Shown here: positions 1 to 8,700 of the stretch, in pieces | Position numbering within the stretch: the first letter of the stretch is position 1 | Layout: every line of letters starts with the position of its first letter | Source of the DNA: Lysinibacillus timonensis | GTDB lineage: Bacteria > Bacillota > Bacilli > Bacillales_A > Planococcaceae | Assembly: GCF_900291985.1 (NCBI RefSeq) | Contig: NZ_LT985980.1 | Location: 3,680,001-3,744,000 of the forward strand | DNA length: 64,000 nucleotides | Direction of reading: 5' to 3' | Position numbers and translations under genes: made by a program | The notes under the pieces: generated by a model | What the model was told of the DNA's origin: nothing | The model's input: only the letters and a program-made list of their open reading frames with translations | Database searches by the model: none

Positions 1-834
1 TCCATCGATATTTGCTGCTGTTTTTGGAATGACAAAGCTATCGAACCATAAGTTAGAACCCTCTTTTGGAACAGCAAAATTCAGTTCTTCATTTTCCCAC
101 ATCATATCCGCGGCTTGACCAGACCATGTTAAGGCGACTGCAGCCTCATTATTAATCATTAATGGTGTAATTTCATCACCAATAATAGCTTTAATGTTTG
201 GAGATAATGAGATTAATTTTTCCGTTGCTTGTCGTAAAAGGGCATCATCTTTTGCATTTAAGGATTCACCAAGTGAATTTAAACCCATTCCCATCACTTC
301 ACGTGCACCATCTACTAAGAAAACTTTTCCTTGTAGTGTAGGGTCCCATAAATCTTCCCAAGATTCAAATGTTAAATGATCTTCAATTAAGCTTGGATTG
401 AAAACAACTCCAACAGTTCCCCAAAAATAGGGAATTGTATATTGGTTTCCTGGATCAAAGGGTAAGTCTAAAAAATACGGGTCGATATTTTTCATATTTG
501 GTAGTTTAGAATGATCTAATGGAATTAATAGGTCTTCTTCTATCATCATTTCGACCATATATTCGGATGGTACAGCAACATCATATGCTGAGCCACCTTG
601 TTGAACTTTTGTCAACATCGCTTCGTTCGAATCAAATGTTTCGTAAATTACTTTAATACCAGTTTCCTCTGTAAACTGATCTAATAATTCAGGGTCAATG
701 TACTCTCCCCAGTTATAAACTGTTATCGTATCACTACTACTTTGTGAACCACCTACTTCTAGTTGATTTGCTGCGAAGAAGAGGAGGGTACAAACAACGA
801 TAATAGCAACTGTTGTTTGAATTAATGATTTCAT
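1..834 (-). CDS. potD: PotD spermidine/putrescine-binding protein (3' end outside window)
   Basis: Extracellular solute-binding protein of the polyamine ABC importer, which delivers spermidine or putrescine to PotBC. The coding sequence starts at the ATG at 834 and runs off the window at base 1, so the C-terminus is missing. Residues 1-22 form a hydrophobic N-terminal segment, followed by a Ser-rich linker and the typical PotD opening TVYNWGEYIDPELLDQF. The start overlaps the potC stop codon by four bases (ATGA), which implies translational coupling. Oddity: the N-terminus has no clear lipobox; its only early Cys follows Ile-Val-Val, so it may be held by an uncleaved anchor. The family call is firm from motif and operon context; the substrate preference is inferred. 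Confidence 0.9.
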   Translation of the reverse strand, partial: MKSLIQTTVAIIVVCTLLFFAANQLEVGGSQSSSDTITVYNWGEYIDPELLDQFTEETGIKVIYETFDSNEAMLTKVQQGGSAYDVAVPSEYMVEMMIEEDLLIPLDHSKLPNMKNIDPYFLDLPFDPGNQYTIPYFWGTVGVVFNPSLIEDHLTFESWEDLWDPTLQGKVFLVDGAREVMGMGLNSLGESLNAKDDALLRQATEKLISLSPNIKAIIGDEITPLMINNEAAVALTWSGQAADMMWENEELNFAVPKEGSNLWFDSFVIPKTAANIDG

Positions 835-1631
835 TCTTGCACCTCCGCGACACTTGCTTTCTGGCGTCTAGTTACAAAGTAATATCCAACAACTATGAAG
901 ACAGTTACGATGAAGATTATCCCTGAAATAGCATTAACCGTTAATGTAATACCTGCACGTGCCATAGAATAAATCTCGACGGATAATGTAGAGAACCCGT
1001 TTCCGGTTACAAAAAACGTTACAGCAAAATCATCTAACGAATATGTTAAAGCCATGAAAAATCCCGCAAAAATCCCTGGTTTAATGTAAGGAATAATTAC
1101 TCTTGTCATTACATCGCGTTTTGTAGCTCCTAAGTCTTGAGCAGCATCAATCAGTGAAGTATTCATTTCTAATAATTTAGGTAGAACCATTAATACAACG
1201 ATTGGGATGCTAAAGGCAATATGAGAAATTAATACGGAAGCAAATCCAAGTTTAACGCCAATCATTGTAAATAAGATTAGGAAACTAGCCCCAATCACAA
1301 CGTCTGGGCTTACAATTAATACGTTGTTTAGAGAGAGTAACGTATTACGCATTTTTTTATTTTTTAAAGAAACAATTCCAATTGCACCCAATGTACCGAT
1401 TATTGTTGCAATCAATCCTGATAATAATGCAATGAGAACCGTATTAATTAATATAACAATTAATCTAGAATCCTCAAAAACAGCTTGGTAATGTTCTAAA
1501 GTAAAAGATTCAAAGTTACTCATCGTGCCACCACTATTGAATGAATAAAATATTAAATAAAAGATAGGCGCGTATAAAACGATAAAGACAGTTGCTAAAT
1601 AGAGCTTAGATAATGACGACAATTTTTTCAT
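831..1631 (-). CDS. potC: PotC polyamine ABC transporter permease
   Basis: Inner-membrane permease of the spermidine/putrescine importer, pairing with PotB. The 266-residue length is normal for PotC. About six hydrophobic segments are visible (near residues 10-30, 62-87, 104-125, 130-152, 186-206 and 235-252). The EAA loop that contacts the ATPase lies at about 161-183 (AAQDLGATKRDVMTRVIIP). The start codon overlaps the potB stop by four bases and the stop overlaps the potD start by four bases, so the genes form one coupled operon. Confidence 0.93.
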   Translation of the reverse strand: MKKLSSLSKLYLATVFIVLYAPIFYLIFYSFNSGGTMSNFESFTLEHYQAVFEDSRLIVILINTVLIALLSGLIATIIGTLGAIGIVSLKNKKMRNTLLSLNNVLIVSPDVVIGASFLILFTMIGVKLGFASVLISHIAFSIPIVVLMVLPKLLEMNTSLIDAAQDLGATKRDVMTRVIIPYIKPGIFAGFFMALTYSLDDFAVTFFVTGNGFSTLSVEIYSMARAGITLTVNAISGIIFIVTVFIVVGYYFVTRRQKASVAEVQE

Positions 1632-2434
1632 GATATACGGCCTCCTTTTGATTTTTGACCAGTAAATAGCATGATGATGACCATAAATAATATTAAGAAG
1701 ACCGCAATGGTTGCACCCATCCCCCAGTTTTGAGCAACTAAAAATTGTTGTTCGATAGCAGTTCCTAATGTAATCACTTGGTTACCTGCAATTAAACGTG
1801 TAATCATGAAAAGTGAAAGGGCAGGGATAAATGTTACTTGAATACCTGACTTCACACCTTCAATAGTTAGGGGAAATGTAACACGTCTGAATGTTGTTAA
1901 TTTAGATGCTCCTAAATCTTGTGCTGCAAAAAGGAGTGTCGGATTTAGTTTATCCAAAGCATTGAAGATCGGAATGATCATAAACGGTATGAAAATATAA
2001 ACCGCAACAAAAATAAAGCTAAAATCTGTAAATAAGATTTGTGTAGGGTTAAATCCGAATACTTCAATTACAGCATTTACAGGACCATATAGACCAAATA
2101 TACCTATGAAGGCATAAGTTTTAAGTAGTAGGTTAATCCATGATGGAATGATTATGAACATGAGCCATAAATGCTTGTGTTTCGTTTTCGTTAACAAATA
2201 AGCAGTAGGATATGCAACCAATAAGGTAAACAAAGTAATTAAGAAAGCATACCAAAAACTAGTTAATGTCATCGTTAAGTAAGCTGGTGAAAAGAATTTT
2301 ACATAATTAGATAAAGTGAAATGGCCATCAAGATCTAATAAAGAGTAATAAACGACTAACACAATTGGTGCAATGACAAAAAGTGCGATCCAAATAAAAT
2401 ACGGGAATAATGAACCTTTTGATGCTTTTTTCAT
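1628..2434 (-). CDS. potB: PotB polyamine ABC transporter permease
   Basis: First permease of the polyamine importer, 268 residues. Hydrophobic segments lie near residues 10-31, 62-82, 90-115, 138-158, 197-220 and 240-260. The EAA motif is at about 169-190 (AAQDLGASKLTTFRRVTFP). The ATG overlaps the last base of the potA stop (TAATG) and the gene ends in an ATGA overlap with potC. Gene order A-B-C-D and motifs agree with the known potABCD operon. Confidence 0.93.
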   Translation of the reverse strand: MKKASKGSLFPYFIWIALFVIAPIVLVVYYSLLDLDGHFTLSNYVKFFSPAYLTMTLTSFWYAFLITLFTLLVAYPTAYLLTKTKHKHLWLMFIIIPSWINLLLKTYAFIGIFGLYGPVNAVIEVFGFNPTQILFTDFSFIFVAVYIFIPFMIIPIFNALDKLNPTLLFAAQDLGASKLTTFRRVTFPLTIEGVKSGIQVTFIPALSLFMITRLIAGNQVITLGTAIEQQFLVAQNWGMGATIAVFLILFMVIIMLFTGQKSKGGRIS

Positions 2435-3528
2435 TAGCTTTCTTCTCCATAAGATTCGAGTCGTTTATCAAATTCTTCTTCTGTTTCGTTTAGTCGCATG
2501 ACATGTATTGCTTCTGGATCGAAGTCTAAACCAATATTTTCACCAACATCTGCTTTTTTCAATGAATGTACTAGCCATTCGTTTCCATCTAAATCGTAAG
2601 TTGATAGTTCATAATGCACACCTCTAAATAGTTGTGTATCTACTTTTACTACTAATTTACCTTTATCAACAGTTGTAATCTCTAAATCTTCAGGACGAAT
2701 GACAATGTCTATTTTTTCATTTGGTTTCATCCCTTTGTCGACACAGTCGAACACTTTACCGTTAAATTGAACTTTATAATCCTCAATCATGACACCATTC
2801 ACAATATTGGATTCCCCAATAAAGTCAGCAACGAAGCGGTTAATAGGTTCGTCATAAATATCAACGGGTGTTCCAGATTGTTGTATTTCACCTTCGTTAA
2901 GAACAAAGATTTCATCAGACATTGCGAGAGCTTCTTCCTGATCATGAGTTACAAATACAAACGTTTTTCCTAATCGTTGTTGCAATTCACGTAATTCATA
3001 TTGCATTTCTGATCGTAGCTTTAAGTCAAGAGCAGATAAAGGCTCGTCCAATAATATAACCTCTGGGTCGTTTACAATAGCTCGTGCTATGGCAACACGT
3101 TGGCGCTGACCACCTGACATTTCGGTAATTTCACGGTTTGCAAAGCCAGCTAAGTTTACGAATTTCAAAGCTTCTAATACCCGTTCTTTTATTTCAGCTT
3201 CTTTTAATTTTTTTACACGTAGGCCAAAAGCAACGTTTTCAAATACATTTAGATGAGGGAAAAGAGCATAGTCTTGAAACACAGTGTTAACTTGTCTTTC
3301 ATTTGCAGGCACGCTATTAATTTTTTTTTCATTAAAATAAATATTTCCATCACTTGCTTCAGTAAATCCTGCGATCAGTCTAAGAATAGTCGTCTTTCCA
3401 CAACCCGAAGGACCAAGCAGTGTATAAAACTTACCTTTTTCTAATTCTAAATTTATGTTTTTTAATACGGTTGTACCATCTTCATAAGATTTTGATACAT
3501 TCTCGAAGCGAATAATTGTATTTGCCAT
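2434..3528 (-). CDS. potA: PotA polyamine ABC transporter ATPase
   Basis: ATP-binding subunit that powers polyamine uptake, 364 residues. The Walker A motif GPSGCGKTT is at 39-47, the Q-loop follows in [12 protein letters not shown], the ABC signature is [14 protein letters not shown] near 137, and Walker B is [12 protein letters not shown] near 157. The C-terminal ~110 residues correspond to the TOBE-type regulatory domain of PotA/MalK-like ATPases. A GGGAGG ribosome binding site precedes the ATG. It lies 18 bp downstream of the regulator gene on the same strand, so the two are probably co-transcribed. Confidence 0.94.
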   Translation of the reverse strand: MANTIIRFENVSKSYEDGTTVLKNINLELEKGKFYTLLGPSGCGKTTILRLIAGFTEASDGNIYFNEKKINSVPANERQVNTVFQDYALFPHLNVFENVAFGLRVKKLKEAEIKERVLEALKFVNLAGFANREITEMSGGQRQRVAIARAIVNDPEVILLDEPLSALDLKLRSEMQYELRELQQRLGKTFVFVTHDQEEALAMSDEIFVLNEGEIQQSGTPVDIYDEPINRFVADFIGESNIVNGVMIEDYKVQFNGKVFDCVDKGMKPNEKIDIVIRPEDLEITTVDKGKLVVKVDTQLFRGVHYELSTYDLDGNEWLVHSLKKADVGENIGLDFDPEAIHVMRLNETEEEFDKRLESYGEES

Positions 3529-3546
3529 AACCGTGCCTCCCTTAGA

Positions 3547-4089
3547 TTATAAATAAGATTCAGTGGCCACTAACAATAACTCTGTTCTACCATTGTTTGC
3601 ATTTAATACTTGGTGATTGTTTGAAGCCTCATAATAAATTGCATTTCCTTCACTAGCGATAAATTCATCTTCTCCGATGATTACTCGAATACGACCACTT
3701 AAAACATATATAAAAGTTTCAGCTAGCGAGGGTTCGAATACTTTATATTCGCCACCTTCTTCTAGTGTTAAGTAAACAGGCTCCATTTCTTTTTCATTTG
3801 AAGTAGGGATGAGCCATTTAATTTCATATTTCTTTTCTTCATCATAGTAAGATGTTTGGTCGTCTTCGTTATAAACGATTTTTGTTTCTTTATTTGAGTC
3901 ATCAAAAAAGTCTTTGGGCGTTGTACCTAAGACCTCTAAGATTGTAAATAAAGTATCTATTGAGGGAGAATTTAAATCTCGTTCAAGTTGAGAAATATAA
4001 CCTTTCGTTAAGTCCGTTCGTTCCCCAAGTTCTTCTTGTGTAAGACCTTTCTTCAAACGTAGAGATTTGATTTTTCTTCCTATTTGCAC
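3547..4089 (-). CDS. XRE-family regulator with C-terminal cupin domain
   Basis: Probable transcriptional regulator of the adjoining pot operon. Residues ~5-60 form a helix-turn-helix (LRLKKGLTQEELGERTDL, then GYISQLERD), and residues ~105-175 form a cupin barrel (ESAPVYL-type strand region, then FIYVLSGRIRVIIGEDEF) that may sense a small ligand. The start is GTG, placed by an AAGGAG site nine bases upstream. XRE-cupin proteins of the PuuR type commonly sit beside polyamine genes, so polyamine sensing is a reasonable inference, not seen directly. Repeated AAAGTTTA motifs upstream are candidate operators. Length 180 residues is normal. Confidence 0.85.
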   Translation of the reverse strand: MQIGRKIKSLRLKKGLTQEELGERTDLTKGYISQLERDLNSPSIDTLFTILEVLGTTPKDFFDDSNKETKIVYNEDDQTSYYDEEKKYEIKWLIPTSNEKEMEPVYLTLEEGGEYKVFEPSLAETFIYVLSGRIRVIIGEDEFIASEGNAIYYEASNNHQVLNANNGRTELLLVATESYL

Positions 4090-4120
4090 TGTTTTATGCT
4101 CCTTATCAGTTTAGTGTTCA

Positions 4121-4224
4121 TAAACTTCAAGTAAGAAAGTTTACAAATACAAAACCTAAAGTTTATTATAACGATAACCATTATACATAAAAATGAAAAG
4201 AATACAATAGGATTTATAAACTTT
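4121..4224. promoter_or_regulatory. Repeated AAAGTTTA motifs, candidate regulator operators
   Basis: The 8-mer AAAGTTTA occurs at 4136-4143 and 4158-4165, exactly 22 bp apart, and on the other strand (TAAACTTT) at 4217-4224; a 7-base version TAAACTT is at 4121-4127. They bracket the candidate promoter of the XRE-cupin gene, which fits autoregulation. The rest of the 386-bp gap (4090-4475) shows nothing else clear beyond the GGAGGG site of the next gene. Confidence 0.4.
4180..4207 (-). promoter_or_regulatory. Candidate promoter of the regulator-pot operon
   Basis: Read on the minus strand, TTGTAT (4207-4202) and a perfect TATAAT (4185-4180) are 16 bp apart. A second TATAAT lies at 4170-4165 but lacks a good -35. 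No transcription data; inferred from sequence only. Confidence 0.45.
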
Positions 4225-4475
4225 TTTGGTTAAATTGGAAAAAATTCACTAATATTGACGGACCGTGTTTACTATAGGCTTAACTAATAGAGTTATTTAA
4301 GTACCTAAAAAAAGTAAGAATTATTCTCTCTATGAAAGTGAATAATGGTCGGTAAATCGACACTAGAGTTCGCAAACTAATAAGAACAAAATCAAGGTCT
4401 TATGAATTTACTAATATATCGATATCTCACTGTACAAATTTATGGGATTCTATTGATTACGGAGGGTTAGGGCTG

Positions 4476-4931
4476 ATGAAATTACGTTCACTAATGCCTG
4501 AATTGGATGGAGCAACTACATGGATAAATGGCAAAATAACTAATAAGGAATTAGTTGGAGAAAAACCAACAATCATTCACTTTTGGTCGGTAAGCTGTCA
4601 TATGTGTACTGAAACAATCCCAAATATGATGAACTTCCTTAACCAATATAGTGATAATTTGCATGTAGTATCCGTTCATATGCCTAGGTCTAAGTCAGAT
4701 ACAGATCTAAATAGGATAAAAGAGCTAGCGGAGAAATACGGTTTGAATCATCCAATCTATGTTGATAACGATTTAATATTAACAGATGTCTTTGACAATC
4801 AATATGTACCTGCCTATTACCTATTTGATAGAAGAGGTATATTACGTCACTACCAAGCTGGGGAAAGTGGCATGAAAATGCTTGAAAAAAGAATTAACCG
4901 AATAATTGAAGAGAAAACCAATAGGAAGTAG
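4476..4931 (+). CDS. Thioredoxin-like (TlpA/AhpC-TSA type) thiol-disulfide protein
   Basis: Probable thiol-disulfide oxidoreductase of the thioredoxin fold. The redox motif is SCHMC with Cys41 and Cys44, preceded by TIIHFWSVS as in the TlpA/ResA group; a later VPAYYLFDRRG segment gives the usual cis-Pro region. There is no signal peptide or membrane anchor, so unlike ResA or StoA it should act in the cytoplasm. Length 151 residues fits a single domain. A GGAGGG site precedes the ATG. It is transcribed divergently from the pot regulator and its partner protein is unknown. Confidence 0.8.
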   Translation: MKLRSLMPELDGATTWINGKITNKELVGEKPTIIHFWSVSCHMCTETIPNMMNFLNQYSDNLHVVSVHMPRSKSDTDLNRIKELAEKYGLNHPIYVDNDLILTDVFDNQYVPAYYLFDRRGILRHYQAGESGMKMLEKRINRIIEEKTNRK

Positions 4932-5060
4932 ACAATCAAAAATTTTTTTTTGCGATGTACCACAAGTCATGCATTTTTTCAATATTTACAAAATTTTCAT
5001 ACTACTTATAATTCCATTCGTTATAATAGAGTTTAAAATATAAAAGGGGTTATATTTATA

Positions 5061-5414
5061 ATGGAAAACGTAAAGGATATTTGGAATGCCCAATTGTAGG
5101 ATCAAAGTCATTCATTTGTTTCTATATGTGGGAATGATTTAGTGGATTTGTTAAATCCTAAAACGAATGAGGAAGAAGTAGGTTTTCGAGTAACATTTGC
5201 ATAACATTTTGATCAACCGACACCATTAGTTGGTGAGAATGGATTGAGAAATTGGATTGCGATGTTCGGCAGTCAATTGTTAGAAGATATTAAAGATCCT
5301 ATTCGGCAACGTATTATTGAAAATGTAGAGAAGACTATAAGACCGGTTTTGTATCACGAAGGGCAATGGATTGCAGATTATAAGAGAATTCGTGTAGTAG
5401 GAATGAAAGAATAA
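5061..5414 (+). pseudogene. Decayed class I SAM-dependent methyltransferase gene
   Basis: The frame from the ATG at 5061 reads MENVKDIWNAQL, then in-frame TAG at 5097, continues SFVSICGNDLVDLLNPKTNE, and meets a second in-frame stop TAA at 5202. After it the frame reads FDQPTPLVGENGLRNWIAMF and ends KRIRVVGMKE before TAA at 5412. The N-terminal and C-terminal parts match the layout of Bacillus-type class I methyltransferases, but the central SAM-binding half (the DLGCGTG region, roughly 130 residues) is absent. This implies an internal deletion plus two nonsense mutations while the frame was kept. Family assignment is by recall. Confidence 0.72.
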
Positions 5415-5492
5415 TAAAATGTCGATTGTTTTTTACAAAATCACGGCACTAAGTTAAAATGATAACATCTATTTGTTGTGCGGAGGTTTATC

Positions 5493-6152
5493 ATGAAAAA
5501 AGAATTTGTAGTTATAGGATTAGGTCGCTTTGGAGGGAGTATAGTACAAGAACTTGTCCGACTTGGTGCAGATGTAATGGCAATTGATGCTCATGCGGAA
5601 CGTGTCGATGAATATGCTAAGATTGCAACTCAAGCAATTATTGCGGATTCAACAGACGAAGAAGTGATTAAATCTCTTGGTATTAGAAATTTCGAGCATG
5701 TAATTGTAGCTATAGGTGAAAATATCCAAGCGAGCATACTAACAACGCTCATTTTAAAGGAACTTGGTGTGAAACAAGTTACCGTAAAAGCTCAAAATGA
5801 TTACCATGCAAAAGTGTTAAAAAGAATTGGTGCTGATTATATTATTCACCCGGAACGAGATATGGCTATTCGCCTTGCAAATAACATGATGTCACATAAT
5901 GTGTTAGATTATTTAGAACTCTCCGATGAACACTCCATTATGGAGATTAAGGCAAATGATCGGATAGCTGGTTTTTCTATTTTAGACTTAAATATTCGAG
6001 CAAATTATGGAATCAATATTGTTGGTATTAAAAGAGATGATACAATTGTCATTTCTCCTAATGCAGATGAAAAAATTTTGCTAGGTGATATTTTACTCGT
6101 TATTGGTGCTGACGTAGACATTAATCGTTTTGTAAAGAAAGCAATGAGTTAA
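5493..6152 (+). CDS. ktrC: KtrC potassium channel regulatory (RCK) subunit
   Basis: Cytoplasmic gating subunit of a Ktr potassium uptake system. Residues 1-140 form the RCK N-domain with the nucleotide-binding motif VVIGLGRFGGS and a conserved acidic IDAHAERVDEYA loop; the C-terminal ~75 residues form an RCK-C domain, a known c-di-AMP and ligand-binding module. The start is ATG at 5493, seven bases after CGGAGG; an in-frame GTG at 5478 lies upstream of the binding site and is not used. Length is 219 residues, close to known KtrC. The partner KtrD membrane subunit is not in the window. It is next to rnjA, as ykqB is in B. subtilis. Confidence 0.9.
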   Translation: MKKEFVVIGLGRFGGSIVQELVRLGADVMAIDAHAERVDEYAKIATQAIIADSTDEEVIKSLGIRNFEHVIVAIGENIQASILTTLILKELGVKQVTVKAQNDYHAKVLKRIGADYIIHPERDMAIRLANNMMSHNVLDYLELSDEHSIMEIKANDRIAGFSILDLNIRANYGINIVGIKRDDTIVISPNADEKILLGDILLVIGADVDINRFVKKAMS

Positions 6153-6194
6153 GTTCTGACTTCAACCATAACATGGAAAATTTACAAAGAGTAA

Positions 6195-6238
6195 AGGTTG
6201 CTAATTAGTGCGGTAAACACTAATTAACAACCTTTTTT
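6195..6238 (+). terminator. Rho-independent terminator of ktrC
   Basis: A 16-bp stem (AGGTTGCTAATTAGTG with CACTAATTAACAACCT, one mismatch) with a 7-base loop is followed by TTTTTT at 6233-6238. It also lies at the end of the convergent rnjA. Confidence 0.85.
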
Positions 6239-7904
6239 ATACTTCCATAATAATTGGCAGAATCATAGGACGTCGTTTTGTCTTTTCAAATAAATAAGGT
6301 CCTAATACATCTGTAATTTCATTTTTTAATTCAGTCCATTGTGTAGATTTTTCTTGTATCATTTCGTTTAAATGACTATTTAACATTTTTTGTGCTTCAC
6401 TAATTAATGTACCTGACTCACGCATATAAACGAAACCACGTGAAATAATATCAGGGCCAGCAACCAGTTTTTGCTTCTTCATGTCAACACTTACAACTAC
6501 AATCACTAAACCTTCTTCAGACAATATTCTTCTATCTCGTAAAACGATATTTCCTATATCGCCTATGCCACTACCATCAATGTAGATATCTCCGGAAGGA
6601 ATACGACCTGCTACATGTGCTTCATTAGAGCTTAATGCTAAAACGTCCCCATTTTCCATCACAAAAGTATTTTCTTGCGGAACATCACAGTCAACCGCTA
6701 ATGTCGTATGCATTTTTAACATCCGATATTCACCGTGAATTGGCATGAAGAATTTCGGTTTAATTAAACGGAGCATCAGTTTTTGTTCTTCCTGAGAACC
6801 GTGCCCTGATGTATGAATATTGTTCAATGAGCCATGTATTACTTCTGCGCCCGCACGGAACAATAAGTTAATAATTTTATTAACACTCATTGTATTTCCT
6901 GGGATTGGTGAGGAAGAGAATACAACGGTATCACCCGGTTGAATTTGAATTTGTCGATGTGTTCCGTTAGCAATACGTGATAATGCAGCCATTGGTTCAC
7001 CTTGAGAACCTGTACATAAAATCATCACTTCATTCGCCGGAAGTCGGTTAATTGCTTGAGCATCGACAAAAGTTTCTTTAGGAGCTGTAATGTAACCAAG
7101 ATCACGTCCGATTGAAATGGCATTGTCCATAGAGCGACCAAAGACAGCAATTTTACGTCCATATTGTGCAGCAGCATCTGTTACTTGTTGTAGACGGTGA
7201 ATATTAGAAGCAAATGTCGCAAAGATTATTCGCCCTTCTACTTTTCTTAAAATGTCATGAATACTTTCTCCAACTTTTCGTTCAGACATAGTAAAGTTAG
7301 GAACTTCGGCATTTGTACTGTCAGATAGAAGACATAGTACACCATCGCGTCCAATCTCAGCCATCCTCGTTAAATTTGCTGGTTGTCCAACCGGAGTAAA
7401 ATCAAACTTAAAATCACCAGTATGAACAATGTTTCCAGGAGGTGTTTTAACTACAATACCAAACGCATCTGGAATACTATGAGTAGTACGGAAAAAGCTA
7501 ACGGCCGTTTTACGGAATTTAATAATATCGTCTTCCGTAATTTCAATTAATTTCGTAGTACGAAGTAGTCCATGTTCTTCTAATTTATTTCGCAATAATC
7601 CTAGGGCTAGTTTTCCACCATAAACAGGAATATTTACTTGTCGTAATAAATACGGAATACCACCAATATGGTCTTCATGTCCATGGGTAATAAATAAACC
7701 TTTTATTTTGTCCGCATTACGGACTAAGTAAGTGTAATCTGGAATTACATAATCAATTCCTAAAAGGTCATCTTCTGGGAATTTAATTCCTGCATCTATA
7801 ACGATAATTTCATCTTGAAATTGTACAGCATAAGTGTTTTTACCGATTTCGCCCAGTCCGCCGAGCGCGAAAACAGCAGCTTGATCATTTTTAACAAATT
7901 TCAT
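6237..7904 (-). CDS. rnjA: Ribonuclease J1
   Basis: 5'-to-3' exoribonuclease and endoribonuclease of mRNA decay and rRNA maturation. It is a metallo-beta-lactamase/beta-CASP enzyme of 555 residues. The metal-binding HxHxDH motif is [10 protein letters not shown], giving His74, His76, Asp78 and His79; further ligands are in [12 protein letters not shown] and HTGDFKFD. The beta-CASP and C-terminal domains follow. The ATG lies five bases after the rpoY stop and only a distant GGAG is visible, so translation may be coupled to rpoY. Order and strand match rpoY-rnjA in B. subtilis. Confidence 0.97.
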   Translation of the reverse strand: MKFVKNDQAAVFALGGLGEIGKNTYAVQFQDEIIVIDAGIKFPEDDLLGIDYVIPDYTYLVRNADKIKGLFITHGHEDHIGGIPYLLRQVNIPVYGGKLALGLLRNKLEEHGLLRTTKLIEITEDDIIKFRKTAVSFFRTTHSIPDAFGIVVKTPPGNIVHTGDFKFDFTPVGQPANLTRMAEIGRDGVLCLLSDSTNAEVPNFTMSERKVGESIHDILRKVEGRIIFATFASNIHRLQQVTDAAAQYGRKIAVFGRSMDNAISIGRDLGYITAPKETFVDAQAINRLPANEVMILCTGSQGEPMAALSRIANGTHRQIQIQPGDTVVFSSSPIPGNTMSVNKIINLLFRAGAEVIHGSLNNIHTSGHGSQEEQKLMLRLIKPKFFMPIHGEYRMLKMHTTLAVDCDVPQENTFVMENGDVLALSSNEAHVAGRIPSGDIYIDGSGIGDIGNIVLRDRRILSEEGLVIVVVSVDMKKQKLVAGPDIISRGFVYMRESGTLISEAQKMLNSHLNEMIQEKSTQWTELKNEITDVLGPYLFEKTKRRPMILPIIMEV

Positions 7905-7909
7905 ATTAA

Positions 7910-8119
7910 TTAAGCATTCTCCAATCGGAAGTCCGGGCTATTTTTTTCGTATTCTAAATAATTGCCCTCTAACAGTTGAATATATTCAATATTATATTGA
8001 CGGTCTTTTAAGTATTGGCGAACTTCACGTTCTGAAGATGCTTCTAAAAAAAGACTTTTTGTATTCTCGCGAACTGGTACTTCATTAGCATTTTCTTGAT
8101 AATAAACTTTGTAAATCAT
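7910..8119 (-). CDS. rpoY: RNA polymerase epsilon subunit
   Basis: Small accessory subunit of Firmicute RNA polymerase (YkzG), 69 residues. It opens [19 protein letters not shown], the family hallmark, followed by the [15 protein letters not shown] helix region. It begins with ATG after a GGAGAGAG site and directly precedes rnjA, its usual neighbour. No convincing promoter was found in the 8120-8400 upstream stretch. Confidence 0.93.
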   Translation of the reverse strand: MIYKVYYQENANEVPVRENTKSLFLEASSEREVRQYLKDRQYNIEYIQLLEGNYLEYEKNSPDFRLENA

Positions 8120-8403
8120 AATCTCTCTCCTTTGGTACGTACATATTGCATTACTTTTAATTTTCCGTAAGATGAATTAGTTTCAAGATAAATTCAAAAA
8201 CTTTATTCTTCATAGATTCAGAATAAACTACAATGAGTTTTGCCATTCACATTACGGTTTGTACTTTGTTTAGTTTTGAAAAAAAGATAGAACAATTCGA
8301 TGCCAATTTAATTATAGATAAAATTAGAAACAATGGGAATTATATTAAACAAAGTTAAAATTAAATGCATTTCCTTTATATTATCATGTCAATGATTTAA
8401 AAT

Positions 8404-8445
8404 AAAGAAAAGGGGTCGTCTAAAAAGCCAATTTCAGACGATCCC
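8404..8445 (-). terminator. Minus-strand terminator upstream of rpoY
   Basis: Minus-strand stem of 10 bp (GGGATCGTCT with AGACGACCCC, one G-U pair) followed by TTTTCTTT. It lies between the small-peptide unit and rpoY and would block read-through into rpoY-rnjA. The rest of 8120-8403 is AT-rich with no gene seen. Confidence 0.6.
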
Positions 8446-8503
8446 TCATTAACTGTACAATTCATTTAATAAAACTAACTACATACAGTAACTGTAATAG
8501 TAT

Positions 8504-8530
8504 AAAAAAACTGCCCAGGTATCTGGACAG
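8504..8530 (-). terminator. Terminator of the 23-codon peptide unit
   Basis: Minus strand CTGTCCAG, loop ATAC-type, CTGGGCAG (8 bp with one G-U pair), followed by seven Ts (8510-8504). It starts five bases after the small ORF's stop codon. Confidence 0.8.
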
Positions 8531-8534
8531 CCGC

Positions 8535-8606
8535 TTAAGCGATAGATTTTTTTCCGAGGATGCCATTTAACCGTTTCAAAATTCTTTTTTTGAGTCGTTT
8601 TAACAT
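8535..8606 (-). CDS. Unrecognised 23-residue basic amphipathic peptide
   Basis: A very short ORF begins with ATG at 8606 and ends with TAA at 8535. The peptide opens MLKRLKKRILKRLNG and ends GKKSIA: nine Lys/Arg, no acidic residue, and hydrophobic residues (2, 5, 9, 10, 13, 16, 17) spaced as in an amphipathic helix. A GGGAG site lies nine bases before the ATG. A strong promoter (TTTACA, 17 bp, TATAAT) and a U-tailed terminator frame it, giving a transcript of about 115 bases. It could be a membrane-active or nucleic-acid-binding peptide, a toxin-like peptide, or only part of a small RNA. I do not recognise a family. Confidence 0.55.
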   Translation of the reverse strand: MLKRLKKRILKRLNGILGKKSIA

Positions 8607-8627
8607 GGCACATCACTCCCTACTCCG

Positions 8628-8656
8628 ATTATAGTGAAGTCTTTTCTATATGTAAA
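8628..8656 (-). promoter_or_regulatory. Strong sigma-A-type promoter of the small-peptide unit
   Basis: On the minus strand TTTACA (8656-8651), a 17-bp spacer, and a perfect TATAAT (8633-8628). Transcription would start near 8621, about 15 bases before the peptide ATG. It is divergent from the HAD gene. Confidence 0.75.
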
Positions 8657-8700
8657 GTGTTTTTCGTTTACATATAAATATACATGGAAAGGTTTAGACG

